Origin: Flavobacterium cutihirudinis | Lineage (GTDB): Bacteria; Bacteroidota; Bacteroidia; Flavobacteriales; Flavobacteriaceae | NCBI RefSeq assembly: GCF_003385895.1 | Contig: NZ_QRDQ01000008.1 | Coordinates: forward strand, 310,001 to 374,000 | Direction: 5' to 3' | DNA: 64,000 nucleotides | Shown: in pieces, positions 53,808 through 62,475 of the stretch | Layout of the letters: the number at the start of each line of letters is the position of its first letter | Numbering within the stretch: the first letter of the stretch is position 1 | Translations under genes and position numbers: made by a program | Notes under the pieces: generated by a model | Seen by the model: only the letters and a program-made list of their open reading frames with translations | Told to the model about the DNA's origin: nothing | The model's database searches: none

Positions 53808-54626
53808 TCAAATTTCAGTTCTTGATTTCCAGACAATCAAAGTTAATCCAATTAAAATAAAGGGAATACTTAGAATTTGCCCCATATTGATGATCATACT
53901 ATTTTCAAATACTTCTTGATTTTCCTTAAAAAATTCAATTATAAATCTAGCTAAAAACAATAACGTTAAAAAAGTTCCGAATAGTAATCCGCTAGTTTGC
54001 TTTATTTTATCTGATTTATACATCCAAAATAAAACTCCAAAAATCAACAAATATGCAAATGCTTCGTACAATTGCGTTGGATGTCTCGGAATTAAATCGT
54101 CTCTTTGAAAAACAACACCCCAATTTCCATTAGTAGGTTTTCCGTAAATTTCCGAATTCATAAAATTTCCGAATCTGATAAAAGCGCCTGTAACCGGAAC
54201 ACCAATTGCCATTCTATCTAAAAGCCACAAAAGCTTTACTTTGTATTTTCTGCAATATAAAATCATTGCGATTAAAACACCTATCGTTCCGCCATGACTA
54301 GCTAAACCGCGAAAACCAACAAACTTGTAAACTCCACCTATTTTCTCAATTGGTAAAAGTATTTCTATTGGATGCTGCAGAAAATATTCAGGTTCATAAA
54401 AAAAGCAATGTCCTAATCTTGCTCCTAAAATTGTTCCCACAATTACGTAAACCAATAAACTATCGAGGTTTTCTACGGAAATGTTTTCTTTTTTATAAAT
54501 ATTTCGGACAATATAATAGCCTAATAAAAGTCCGATGGCAAAAAGAGCTCCATAATATTTTAAAGGAAAACTATCTGTAATCATTACAATTACAGGATCT
54601 ACATTCCAATTTAGAATTCCGCTCAT
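53808..54626 (-). CDS. lgt: Prolipoprotein diacylglyceryl transferase
   Basis: 272 residues with seven membrane segments. First step of lipoprotein maturation, needed by the many lipoproteins in this window. Landmarks: YGALFAIGLLLGYYI, GLASHGGTIG with the essential His, RFGNFMNSEIYGKPT (the Lgt signature with the essential Arg) and RHPTQLYEAF. Inner membrane. ATG 54626. Confidence 0.96.
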   Translation of the reverse strand: MSGILNWNVDPVIVMITDSFPLKYYGALFAIGLLLGYYIVRNIYKKENISVENLDSLLVYVIVGTILGARLGHCFFYEPEYFLQHPIEILLPIEKIGGVYKFVGFRGLASHGGTIGVLIAMILYCRKYKVKLLWLLDRMAIGVPVTGAFIRFGNFMNSEIYGKPTNGNWGVVFQRDDLIPRHPTQLYEAFAYLLIFGVLFWMYKSDKIKQTSGLLFGTFLTLLFLARFIIEFFKENQEVFENSMIINMGQILSIPFILIGLTLIVWKSRTEI

Positions 54627-54659
54627 ATTATTTTATTTATGCTAATTATTAAAACTAAG

Positions 54660-54702
54660 AAACCTAACAGGTTTATCCCGAAGCCTCGGGACTGTTAGGT
54701 TT
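54660..54702. repeat. Nested hairpin between serS and lgt
   Basis: Outer arms AACCTAACAG (54661-54670) and CTGTTAGGTT (54692-54701); inner stem TCCCGA (54676-54681) and TCGGGA (54686-54691). May terminate serS. Confidence 0.7.
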
Positions 54703-54724
54703 AATTCTCTAAATTACGAAAAAT

Positions 54725-55996
54725 TTAGTTTATAATATCAAATCCGCAGTACGGACGTAAAACTTCTGGAATTACGATTCCTTCCGGAGTTTGGTAATTT
54801 TCTAAAATTCCGGCCAAAACTCTAGGCAAAGCCAATGAACTTCCGTTCAAAGTGTGCGCCAATTGATTTTTTCCGTCTTTGTCTTTGAAACGTAATTTCA
54901 AACGATTCGCCTGAAATGTTTCGAAGTTAGAAACAGAACTAATTTCTAACCAACGATCCTGAGCGGTAGAAAACACTTCAAAATCATAAGTCAAAGCCGA
55001 TGTGAATCCCATATCGCCTCCGCAAAGACGTAAAATTCTATATGGTAATTTCAATTCCTGAAGAATGTTTTTCACATGTTCAACCATTCCGTCAAGCGCT
55101 GCATAAGAATTATCCGGATGCTCAATACGTACGATTTCTACTTTATCAAATTGGTGCAAACGGTTTAATCCGCGCACGTGCGCTCCGTAAGAACCTGCTT
55201 CACGACGGAAACATGGCGTATACGCTGTATGTAAAACCGGTAATTCGCTTTCGTTCAAAATAACATCACGGAATAAATTCGTAACCGGAACCTCAGCCGT
55301 TGGAATCAAATATAAATCATCAATTGTTGAATGATACATTTGTCCTTCTTTGTCTGGTAATTGTCCTGTTCCAAATCCTGAAGCTTCGTTTACCAAATGC
55401 GGAACCTGAACTTCGTTGTATCCTGCAGCAGTATTTTTATCTAAAAAATAGTTGATTAAAGCACGCTGTAAACGAGCTCCTTTTCCTTTGTAAACAGGAA
55501 AACCTGCACCAGTAATTTTAACACCCAACTCAAAATCGATGATATCGTATTTTTTTACCAATTCCCAGTGCGGTTGTGCGCCTTCGTGTAAAACCGGAAC
55601 TTCACCTTCTTCAAAAACGTTCAAATTGTCATCTGGAGTTTTTCCTTCAGGAACAATATCAGCCGGAAGATTTGGCAAAGTGTATAATTTGTTCGTCAAT
55701 TCAACAGCAAGAGCTTCAGCTTTTTCGCCAAGTTCTTTGCTTTTTTCTTTTAACGAAACTGTTTTTTCTTTTAAAATGGCCGCTTTAGATTTCTCTCCCG
55801 CTTTCATCAATTCGCCAATATCTTTGGATAATTTATTAGATTCAGATAAAACATTGTCTAATTCTACTTGCGCAGCACGACGGTTTTCATCTAATTGCAC
55901 CACCTCTTCAACAACGCTTTTAGCATCGATATTTCGTTTTGCTAAAGCCTTGATTACTTTCTCCTGATTTTCTCTAATAAATGCGATTTGTAACAT
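54725..55996 (-). CDS. serS: Seryl-tRNA synthetase
   Basis: 423 residues, class II synthetase. N-terminal coiled-coil tRNA arm (about 1-105), then the catalytic core with TAEVPVTNLF, motif 2 FRREAGSYG, and motif 3 GSSLALPRVLAGILENYQ, ending LRPYCGFDII. Charges tRNA-Ser in the cytosol. A -7 promoter word (TAAATTTG, 56040-56047 on the reverse strand) lies about 44 nt upstream. Confidence 0.98.
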   Translation of the reverse strand: MLQIAFIRENQEKVIKALAKRNIDAKSVVEEVVQLDENRRAAQVELDNVLSESNKLSKDIGELMKAGEKSKAAILKEKTVSLKEKSKELGEKAEALAVELTNKLYTLPNLPADIVPEGKTPDDNLNVFEEGEVPVLHEGAQPHWELVKKYDIIDFELGVKITGAGFPVYKGKGARLQRALINYFLDKNTAAGYNEVQVPHLVNEASGFGTGQLPDKEGQMYHSTIDDLYLIPTAEVPVTNLFRDVILNESELPVLHTAYTPCFRREAGSYGAHVRGLNRLHQFDKVEIVRIEHPDNSYAALDGMVEHVKNILQELKLPYRILRLCGGDMGFTSALTYDFEVFSTAQDRWLEISSVSNFETFQANRLKLRFKDKDGKNQLAHTLNGSSLALPRVLAGILENYQTPEGIVIPEVLRPYCGFDIIN

Positions 55997-56039
55997 AGCT
56001 TGATTTTTGTAACTAATGTATTTTTTTTTATAATGGAAG

Positions 56040-56047
56040 CAAATTTA
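56040..56047 (-). promoter_or_regulatory. -7 element (TAAATTTG) for serS
   Basis: Exact TAnnTTTG match on the reverse strand; the nearest TTG lies 24 nt upstream, slightly farther than usual. Confidence 0.4.
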
Positions 56048-56184
56048 AGGAAATGTTTCCTAAGATTAAGACAAAGTTTGTTGGGAAAAAGTTATTTCGA
56101 AGAGATACATTAAGATTTCACAGAGATTCACAAAGTTTTCTTTTTGTCTTCATGGTTTTTCTTTATGAATTTCTTTAAAATAAT

Positions 56185-56239
56185 GGCAACAAAAAAACGG
56201 AAACAACTTCAAAAAAAGTCATTTCCGTTTTATGTTGCC
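56185..56239 (-). terminator. Terminator of the small lipoprotein gene
   Basis: Outer stem GGCAACA / TGTTGCC and inner stem AAAACGGAAA / TTTCCGTTTT, both perfect. It lies 34 nt past the stop at 56273. Confidence 0.8.
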
Positions 56240-56272
56240 TCAAAAAAAAGTAACAACAATGCGTTTTTATAA

Positions 56273-56692
56273 TTATCTGGTATAAACTGTGATAATTCCC
56301 GCTGCATCTTTCACTTTCAATTCCTTAAGTGTAAGATTCACGATATCCTGAGTTTTAGTCACCCCATTTATAACCGTAGTTATATTATTATGAGATCTTG
56401 AATAAATTCCTGATTGCACTGTTAATGCACAAGCGCTCACAGCTGAACTGTAATCACCAACATTTACTGTATTATCCAATTTTAGTTCTAGATAATCTCT
56501 ACTACATCCACTTTGGTTTTCTACTGGATCGCTCAATTGTTCCGTTCCATTAACAATAATTCCTGTTTTACTTAAATCCCATTTTCCTTCTAGCGGAATT
56601 AATGTTTCTCCTTCATTGTCATCGCTGCTACACGAACCTGCAAATAATCCCATGCATAATAATAGTCCGAAAAATATACGTTTAGTTTTCAT
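56273..56692 (-). CDS. Small lipocalin-like lipoprotein
   Basis: 139 residues. Lipobox LFAGSC (Cys about 21), acidic spacer DDNEGE, then IPLEGKWDLSKTGI, the usual opening of Bacteroidota lipocalin-like domains, and beta strands to the end. Cysteines in QSGCSRDY and VSACAL could pair. Probably outer-membrane-attached; ligand unknown. Single gene with terminator. Confidence 0.7.
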   Translation of the reverse strand: MKTKRIFFGLLLCMGLFAGSCSSDDNEGETLIPLEGKWDLSKTGIIVNGTEQLSDPVENQSGCSRDYLELKLDNTVNVGDYSSAVSACALTVQSGIYSRSHNNITTVINGVTKTQDIVNLTLKELKVKDAAGIITVYTR

Positions 56693-56806
56693 GTTTGATT
56701 TCTTTAAAATTAATACTGCTAAATTAATTTCGAAGCAATCCGAATTTGTTACACAACTTGAAAAAACACTTATATAATTCCTACAAATTAATCTAAAAAT
56801 AGAATT

Positions 56807-58351
56807 TTACTTATTTTCGACAAGTAATTCCTGAAGTTCTTTGGTTTTTATATACGCTGCAAAACGACCTGAAAGCAATAGCATTTCTTTTTCTTCGGGA
56901 GTAGTTTTTAATTTAGTTTCAACATGAGATGCATATTCATATAACATTAAAAGTTCGCTGGCACCAAAATCCTTAAACTTTTCTTTATCTAAGCTAGCCA
57001 GTTGTGCTTCGCCGTTTTTATCAATTTTAAAACTTTGCAATCCAAATTTCGCAATCAAATGCGCTTTAAAATCATCATGAAGTTTAAGCCAGCTTGCCGT
57101 TTCATCATCAGAATTTTTTAGCTGCGTTACCAGATCTTCGTATGCCTGATCTTTTTTCAATGTCAATAAATATTCGCGCAAAGTCGTAAAACCAATAACC
57201 TGATAATTTGAAGTCGGAATTTTATATTTCTCCAGAACATTTTGAACATCCCTTTCAAAAGTAATATAGCGCGTTTGGACCGTATATAAAGATGCTGTTT
57301 CAAGTAACGATAACAACCTAATTTTTTCATCATTTATAAAAGGTGCTTTTTTACCCTGACCCAAACAATCAATAAAAAGCGCTTTTTTGTTTTTGTCCTT
57401 TACTTTAGAATCGTTGTGAAGCAATTCAATCAAAGTTTCATAACCCGTATTATCAGATGCGCCGCCATCAATCACGCATAAAATTTTATCCTGATTTTTA
57501 ATTCCGAATTTGGTTTTTGGGAGTACACCCGGAAAAGCTGAACTTGCCGTAATAGCATAAGTAAGCGGAAAATCATAACCATTATTAATTTCATTTCCGT
57601 CAAGCGGAAGTGACGCTTTATTCGGCGCAAGCGAAGAATTAATTTTCATATTACGGATAATATGCGGCATAAAAGGAAAACGTTCTCCATTATTGTAAGC
57701 CGTTCCGTTAGCAACCATAATAGGAAGCTGCGGTTTTAGTTTGCTGTCCTTCGGAATAAAAAAATCCGATAAAAGCATTTGGGTTTTAAACTTATTCTCG
57801 TTTTGAGGATTCGTACTATCGTATTGCAAAACTTCCAAATCTAATCTTTGTGCCATGGAAACCTTTTCGCCCTTTTCGTTTCGGCTATTGTTCAGGAGAG
57901 AAAGGATTGTAGCCGATTTATTTACGTCAGATTTGTAGGCATCGGCTTTAGAGAAATAAAACTCATTAAAACTACAGTTTTCATATTGCAGTTTGTTTTT
58001 CAGAATCGTCAAATAATATCCTGCCGAATAACAACCACCAGAAACAGTGGAAAAATAATCGATTTCATTCAAAAAATTATGATTAGAATCTGTTTTCCAA
58101 ACTTCCTCTAATCCTAGAAGAACGCCCAAACTAAAAAACTGCGCTCTCGATCCTCCTCCGGAAATCCCAATTCCCAAAGCAATATTTGGATTTTGAAACT
58201 GCGTATTTCGCTCCTGAACCGATTTATAATCATCTAAAGAAACCGCCGGAATGGAATTATAATTTATCTCTGAAAAAAGATTGATTTTGTTTTGGGAAAA
58301 TCCGATTTGAACAAAAAGAAAAAACAATATTAAACTGTATAGATTCTTCAT
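56807..58351 (-). CDS. Patatin-like phospholipase, secreted
   Basis: 514 residues. Signal peptide MKNLYSLILFFLFVQIGFSQ. Patatin core: oxyanion loop GISGGGSRA (62-70), nucleophile Ser104 in STVSGGCYSAG, a sequence lacking the first Gly of G-x-S-x-G, and the catalytic Asp in CVIDGGASDNTG. Hydrolyses acyl lipids; exact substrate unknown. The C-terminal 150 residues are helical with no known domain. Outer envelope or secreted. Confidence 0.85.
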   Translation of the reverse strand: MKNLYSLILFFLFVQIGFSQNKINLFSEINYNSIPAVSLDDYKSVQERNTQFQNPNIALGIGISGGGSRAQFFSLGVLLGLEEVWKTDSNHNFLNEIDYFSTVSGGCYSAGYYLTILKNKLQYENCSFNEFYFSKADAYKSDVNKSATILSLLNNSRNEKGEKVSMAQRLDLEVLQYDSTNPQNENKFKTQMLLSDFFIPKDSKLKPQLPIMVANGTAYNNGERFPFMPHIIRNMKINSSLAPNKASLPLDGNEINNGYDFPLTYAITASSAFPGVLPKTKFGIKNQDKILCVIDGGASDNTGYETLIELLHNDSKVKDKNKKALFIDCLGQGKKAPFINDEKIRLLSLLETASLYTVQTRYITFERDVQNVLEKYKIPTSNYQVIGFTTLREYLLTLKKDQAYEDLVTQLKNSDDETASWLKLHDDFKAHLIAKFGLQSFKIDKNGEAQLASLDKEKFKDFGASELLMLYEYASHVETKLKTTPEEKEMLLLSGRFAAYIKTKELQELLVENK

Positions 58352-58456
58352 TTTGAATTAATTATTATGAAAAGCGAATTTAATAAAGATTTTCTAAAAA
58401 GGGACAAAGAGACAAAGGTTCAAAGATTCAAAGGTCTTTTTAAAGGAACGTAAATG

Positions 58457-58523
58457 AATCTCGCAAAGTCGCGAAGTCGCAAAGTTTTTAATTCTCTTTG
58501 CGACTTCGCGACTTCGCGTGATT
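58457..58523. repeat. GCAAAG-type near-perfect hairpin
   Basis: Arms 58462-58484 and 58496-58518 are complementary at 22 of 23 bases (CGCAAAGTCGCGAAGTCGC... and complement), with AATC / GATT outside. Upstream (58405-58436) lie four GACAAAG / CAAAG words. Confidence 0.85.
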
Positions 58524-58572
58524 AAAAAAACTTTGTATATCTCTGCAGTAAAAAATCTCTTTAACTAAAAAA

Positions 58573-59115
58573 CTAATCTTTTTTAATCTCATGCCCAACA
58601 AACTCTTCCAAAACCTCATAGATTTCATCAACCGGAAGCACTTCAAAGTCAGGATGATTTTTCAGGAAATTAGCGTTTAGTTCGACCAGATTTTCATCAA
58701 TTTCAAAAAACGAATTATTATTAAGCAAATCTCTTGTTGGGTTCACGCCTTCGAGTTTTCCTTTTAAGAATTTTCCAATTTTAACGGTACTTAGCAATTT
58801 CACTCTTTTGGCTTGCGCCTGAAACAATTCTAAATGTTTTTCGGCACCAATTAATGCCAAACCTTCTTCAATAAGTTCGTTGAGTTCTTTATTCCAACCC
58901 GAATTATAAACAAACTGCGAAAAATTTCCGGCTGCATATTGTGAAGCATAAAAATCCAGATAATAACTCATCAATGCATCTTCGTGAATAAAATCATCGT
59001 CTACTTTTTCCTCGCGCATCAGGTTGATTACCGAAATATTAGAATTGATAACATCCTGCGGATTCCCGCTATTCATCGCTGTTTCCGAAACTATAATTCT
59101 GCCAAATTCCTCCAT
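58573..59115 (-). CDS. DMP19-like (DUF4375) family protein
   Basis: 180 residues from the ATG at 59115 (MEEFGRIIVSETAMNSG); the longer frame begins at a TTG. The central YYLDFYASQYAAGNFSQFVYNSG segment (about 60-82; NGG-x-F-x-Q-F-like pattern) is what identifies DMP19/DUF4375 proteins. All-helical, acidic, cytosolic. DMP19 from Neisseria is a DNA-mimic protein; whether this one is remains unknown. Confidence 0.65.
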   Translation of the reverse strand: MEEFGRIIVSETAMNSGNPQDVINSNISVINLMREEKVDDDFIHEDALMSYYLDFYASQYAAGNFSQFVYNSGWNKELNELIEEGLALIGAEKHLELFQAQAKRVKLLSTVKIGKFLKGKLEGVNPTRDLLNNNSFFEIDENLVELNANFLKNHPDFEVLPVDEIYEVLEEFVGHEIKKD

Positions 59116-59184
59116 TGTCTTTTGTTTTTGAATTGTTTTTGCAAATTTCAATTAAATAAAAATAGAAAAGAAACACAATCGAAT

Positions 59185-59355
59185 TTATATAGTATCCGGT
59201 TTGTCATTTTTCTTTTGCTCATTAATCTTTGCAACTAAAGCTTTCAGACGAAGTTTCTGCGCTTCTTTTTCTTCACGGAGTTTTGCCTTTTTCCGATTCA
59301 GCAATTTGGTATGCAAAGCCTTATTTTTGGTGTTTTTTTCAGGTCCTTTTGCCAT
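59185..59355 (-). CDS. Small highly basic protein (56 aa)
   Basis: Starts MAKGPEKNTKNKALHTKLLN, continues as a Lys/Arg/Glu helix (RKKAKLREEKEAQKLRLKAL) and ends NDKPDTI. Roughly a third of residues are Lys or Arg. The codons look natural and it fits neatly in the gap between two features. I do not recognise it; nucleic-acid or ribosome association is plausible from charge alone. ATG at 59355, TAA at 59185-59187. Confidence 0.6.
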   Translation of the reverse strand: MAKGPEKNTKNKALHTKLLNRKKAKLREEKEAQKLRLKALVAKINEQKKNDKPDTI

Positions 59356-59423
59356 GATTTCCTCATCTAAGATTTGTTTTGCAAAGTTCGGTGAAATAAT
59401 GATGTAATTTATAATAATTTTTT

Positions 59424-59509
59424 GGGCGTTTCCCTCCGGGCCGGGCTATCCGCTACAAGTCCTCACTTCCTTCGTCAGGCTCCGGGCTTTTCGCTGCTAT
59501 CCCTAACGC
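59424..59509. repeat. GC-rich dispersed-type element
   Basis: 86 bp with about 63% GC (54 of 86 by hand) in a genome of roughly one-third GC. On the reverse strand it holds two copies of AGCGRAWAGCCCGG; the ends GCGTT / AACGC are complementary. It lies in non-coding DNA. I recall closely similar sequences in many Flavobacteriia intergenic regions, but cannot check here. Confidence 0.6.
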
Positions 59510-59590
59510 AGACTTGGTTTCATTAGACGTAATGAATTGGCAAAGATTTTGTTAGCTCCAATATTAGCTAAACCACGAAACCCTAAAACC

Positions 59591-59989
59591 ATGCAAAAAG
59601 CCATATCCAAAAGCTTAATTCTTTCACTTCTCATTACCAATATTTGGGCAGTAATTACATTTTTTATTTATTTTTATGAAGCTCCCGGTTTATTTTACGG
59701 ATTCAAAACACTTATCTTTTTTGAATGCAGTTGTTGGATAAGTTCAGGTTTAGGTCTTTTAACAATCTTGTTTTCATTTATAAGAATTAAAAACTCAGAT
59801 CAAATTAAAGTTTTTCTTCTCGTCCTCTCCTTCTGGTTTAATATTTTCTTCTCTATTTTGCTTGTAATAACAAGAATTTTAGAAATCATTATTTCAAGTT
59901 CTTACCTTGATTGCTTCTTTTTTGTCAATTTTATTATTCCTTTTGTAATCTTCTTTATTCTTAAAAATAAAAATGAATATAACAGATAG
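59591..59989 (+). CDS. Small four-helix membrane protein of unknown function
   Basis: 132 residues from the ATG at 59591 (MQKAISKSLILSLLITNIWAV); an upstream TTG at 59537 lies next to the GC-rich element and is not used. Four hydrophobic segments (about 9-30, 37-63, 71-92, 105-125). No known motif. A lone gene between the GC-rich and the palindromic elements, in the most accessory-looking part of the window. Confidence 0.55.
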   Translation: MQKAISKSLILSLLITNIWAVITFFIYFYEAPGLFYGFKTLIFFECSCWISSGLGLLTILFSFIRIKNSDQIKVFLLVLSFWFNIFFSILLVITRILEIIISSSYLDCFFFVNFIIPFVIFFILKNKNEYNR

Positions 59990-60009
59990 TTGAGCTTTCA
60001 TAATTACCG

Positions 60010-60198
60010 TTTAGGTCCTGTCGTATAGTTTTTGACTAGTTAGCCTAAAATTTTACGCTCGTTTGGGTAAAACTTTAGGTAACTAACCTAAAATTTTAGC
60101 TTAAGAATCTAAAATTTTACGTCGTCTTACGTAAAATTTTAGGCTCGTTACCTAATCGTTTAGACTTAAGAGGTAAAAACTATATGATAGAACCTAAA
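60010..60198. repeat. Nested palindromic element (CTAAAATTTTAG type)
   Basis: Outer arms 60010-60036 and 60172-60198 are complementary with a few mismatches, most of them G-U compatible. Inner arms 60042-60057 and 60130-60145 are a perfect 16-base inverted match. Several 21-24 nt words based on CCTAAAATTTTAG / CTAAAATTTTACG lie within, able to form alternative hairpins. No reading frame. Confidence 0.85.
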
Positions 60199-60283
60199 CA
60201 CTTCATCGCAGAACCTAAACATCTCGTTTATTTTTTTACTTTTATAAAGTTTAAGAACAATTCGAATTGGCAAATACCCAAAA

Positions 60284-60841
60284 ATGACCCCAACCTTCTT
60301 CTCAACCCAAGAAAAATTCAGAGAATGGTTAGAAAAGCATCACCAAAAAGAAACCGAACTTTTAGTAGGTTTTTACAAAGTGAGCAACAAGAAACCATCA
60401 ATGTCCTGGTCAGAATCTGTCGATCAGGCGCTTTGTTTTGGATGGATCGATGGCGTCCGAAAATCAATTGACAAAGAAAGTTATACCATTCGGTTTACAC
60501 CGAGAAAGAAATCAAGCATCTGGAGCGCCATCAACATCAAAAAAATTGAAGAACTCACAAAAGCGGGATTGATGAAAGAAGCCGGAATTAAAGCTTTTGA
60601 ACTTCGATCTGAATCAAAATCCGGAATTTATTCGCACGAAAAAGAAGCTTCAGTTCTAACACCCGAATTCGAAAAACAATTCAAAACCAATAAACCCGCT
60701 TGGGAATTTTTCACAAACCAGGCTCCGTCCTATAAAAAAGTTATGATTCACTGGATTATGACCGCCAAACAGGAAAAAACCAGACTTTCGAGGTTAGAAA
60801 AAACAATTACAATAAGCGCGGAGCAAAAACGAATGTTGTAG
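60284..60841 (+). CDS. YdeI/OmpD-associated family protein
   Basis: 185 residues. FREWLEKHHQKETELLVGFYK, then SWSESVDQALCFGWIDGVRKSID (about 40-62) and YTIRFTPRKKSSIWSAINIKK mark the YdeI family (bacteriocin-protection/OmpD-associated). The C-terminal helical part (FEKQFKTNKPAWEFFTNQAPSY, WIMTAKQEKTRLSRLEK) is also typical. Cytosolic; biochemical role unknown. Starts at the ATG at 60284, about 85 nt past the palindromic element. Confidence 0.85.
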   Translation: MTPTFFSTQEKFREWLEKHHQKETELLVGFYKVSNKKPSMSWSESVDQALCFGWIDGVRKSIDKESYTIRFTPRKKSSIWSAINIKKIEELTKAGLMKEAGIKAFELRSESKSGIYSHEKEASVLTPEFEKQFKTNKPAWEFFTNQAPSYKKVMIHWIMTAKQEKTRLSRLEKTITISAEQKRML

Positions 60842-60914
60842 CAACTATTGTTTTGATATTTTATAAACTGTAACTTTATTCCATCTAAAAAATTTAGCTA
60901 ATAAAGAAAAAAGA

Positions 60915-61817
60915 ATGGAAGGAAGAAAAGCATTAGAATATTACGTTTTAGATGTGTTTTCAAACGAAAGCTACAAAGGAAATCCACTTTCTGTGGTTTT
61001 TACAGATGGTAATCTACCATTAGAAACCTATCAGGATATTTCAAAAGAATTCGGTTATTCAGAAACTTCATTTGTTTATTATTCCACAAGAGAAAAAGCG
61101 TTAATAGTTCGTTCGTTTACCCCAACCGGAATCGAAATTGACGGCGCAGGGCATAATCTATTAGGCGCAGTCTGCGGCGCTCTGCTAAAAGGAATTCCCA
61201 TATTTGACGAACAAAACGAAAGTGAGCCTTTTGTAATCATGAAACATTCGGCAATTCCGGTAACGGTAAGTTTTGATCCCGCTACTTTTTATCCTGTTGT
61301 TCAAATGCATCAAAAATCGGCAGTAATTAAGCAGGAAATCCCAACTTATAGAATTGCGGTTGCACTTGGTTTAAAAATCGAAGATTTAGATGTAAATGCT
61401 TTTGTTCCGACAATCGTTAAAACAGAAGTCGCACACACGATGGTTCCTATAAAAAACAGTCAATTACTTAATAGCTGTATTCCGGACAACCAACTTTTGA
61501 TCGAAATCTCAAAAGAATATAATTTTGAAGGTTTTTATTGTTTCGCTCTTGCGGATGAAAATCAGGAACATATCGTTGAAACGCGGTTTTTCAATCCAAT
61601 AATCGGAATAAACGAAGATCCGGCGACCGGAACTGCAGCTGGTCCTTTAATTGGTTTTTTAACGCAAAAGAAATTCACCAAATCGGACAAAGAATATAAA
61701 ATTCTTCAGGGCGTAAAATTAAAACAAGCCTCACTTATTGAAGTTATGAATCGTGAAGAAGATATTCTAGTTGGCGGTTCTTCGATTATAACCATGAAAG
61801 GGGAACTTTATATCTAA
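60915..61817 (+). CDS. PhzF family isomerase-like protein
   Basis: 300 residues, two-lobed diaminopimelate-epimerase fold. Opening YYVLDVFSNESYKGNPLSVVF, YSETSFVYY with the catalytic Glu, EIDGAGHNLLGA (replacing the more common FCGHATLA) and NEDPATGTAAGPL near the end are the family blocks. PhzF isomerises a phenazine precursor in pseudomonads; most homologues have unknown substrates. No phenazine genes nearby. ATG at 60915 after a 73-nt gap. Confidence 0.88.
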   Translation: MEGRKALEYYVLDVFSNESYKGNPLSVVFTDGNLPLETYQDISKEFGYSETSFVYYSTREKALIVRSFTPTGIEIDGAGHNLLGAVCGALLKGIPIFDEQNESEPFVIMKHSAIPVTVSFDPATFYPVVQMHQKSAVIKQEIPTYRIAVALGLKIEDLDVNAFVPTIVKTEVAHTMVPIKNSQLLNSCIPDNQLLIEISKEYNFEGFYCFALADENQEHIVETRFFNPIIGINEDPATGTAAGPLIGFLTQKKFTKSDKEYKILQGVKLKQASLIEVMNREEDILVGGSSIITMKGELYI

Positions 61818-61900
61818 AAAGATGTTTTTGTACTTTTTTATCTGTTAATTTACCCAACTAAATAATAAATTAACGCTCCAATAAAACCATCCTTTAAGAA

Positions 61901-62458
61901 ATGACTATAACTAATGCCTTGAATAAAATAGATTTAAAGTATATTTTAATTATCCTGATTGCAGTTTTTTTTAGCACTCTATTTCACGAGTTAGCGCATT
62001 GGAGTATGGGAGAAATTCTTGGAAATAAAATGACCGCTAGTTTAAATTCTGCAAATACAATATCGGGAGAATTTAAGCATGAGTGGAATAGAAATTTTAT
62101 AACTGCTGCAGGTCCAATATTTACCATCTTACAAGCAATTGCTGTTTTTTTTCTATTAAATAAATATCCTAAGAAAGAACTATTTCCCTTTTTACTTTTT
62201 CCGTTTGCAATGCGATTCTGGGCAGGTTTAGCCAATTTGTTAGGGCCAAATGACGAAGGAAGATTAGGGCTTTCATTAGGAATCGGACTTCTTACAATAT
62301 CATTTATTGTTTGCTGCTTTCTTTTCTTTTTGGTTTACAAAAGTTCTAAAAAACATCATTTCACTTTGAAATTTAATCTAATAAGCTTTTTATTTTGTTC
62401 TGTTTTTTTAATTGCATTATCTTTTATCAATGAATATTTCAAAATAAGAATCATCTAA
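61901..62458 (+). CDS. M50-like membrane metalloprotease homologue
   Basis: 185 residues with about five membrane segments. STLFHELAHWSMGE carries HExxH (H29, E30, H33) within a membrane helix, followed by NFITAAGPIFTILQAI and, near the third helix, the Asp-containing GPNDEGRLGL where site-2 proteases place their third zinc ligand. Short and lacking PDZ or CBS domains. An intramembrane protease is inferred; a zinc-free role is possible. Ends at a convergent terminator. Confidence 0.65.
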   Translation: MTITNALNKIDLKYILIILIAVFFSTLFHELAHWSMGEILGNKMTASLNSANTISGEFKHEWNRNFITAAGPIFTILQAIAVFFLLNKYPKKELFPFLLFPFAMRFWAGLANLLGPNDEGRLGLSLGIGLLTISFIVCCFLFFLVYKSSKKHHFTLKFNLISFLFCSVFLIALSFINEYFKIRII

Positions 62459-62475
62459 TAAATTACTCATAAATA

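Noticed and set aside
59424..59509. tRNA gene
   Set aside because: GC-rich and about the right size, but no cloverleaf, no TTCRA arm and no CCA-type acceptor pairing were found.
60010..60198. CRISPR array
   Set aside because: The words are palindromic and spaced 20-24 nt but not identical, there are no unique spacers and no cas genes nearby.
60184..60471. 95-residue + strand frame
   Set aside because: It starts in the palindromic element and overlaps the YdeI-family gene in another frame; its doubled EPKH words come from the repeat DNA.
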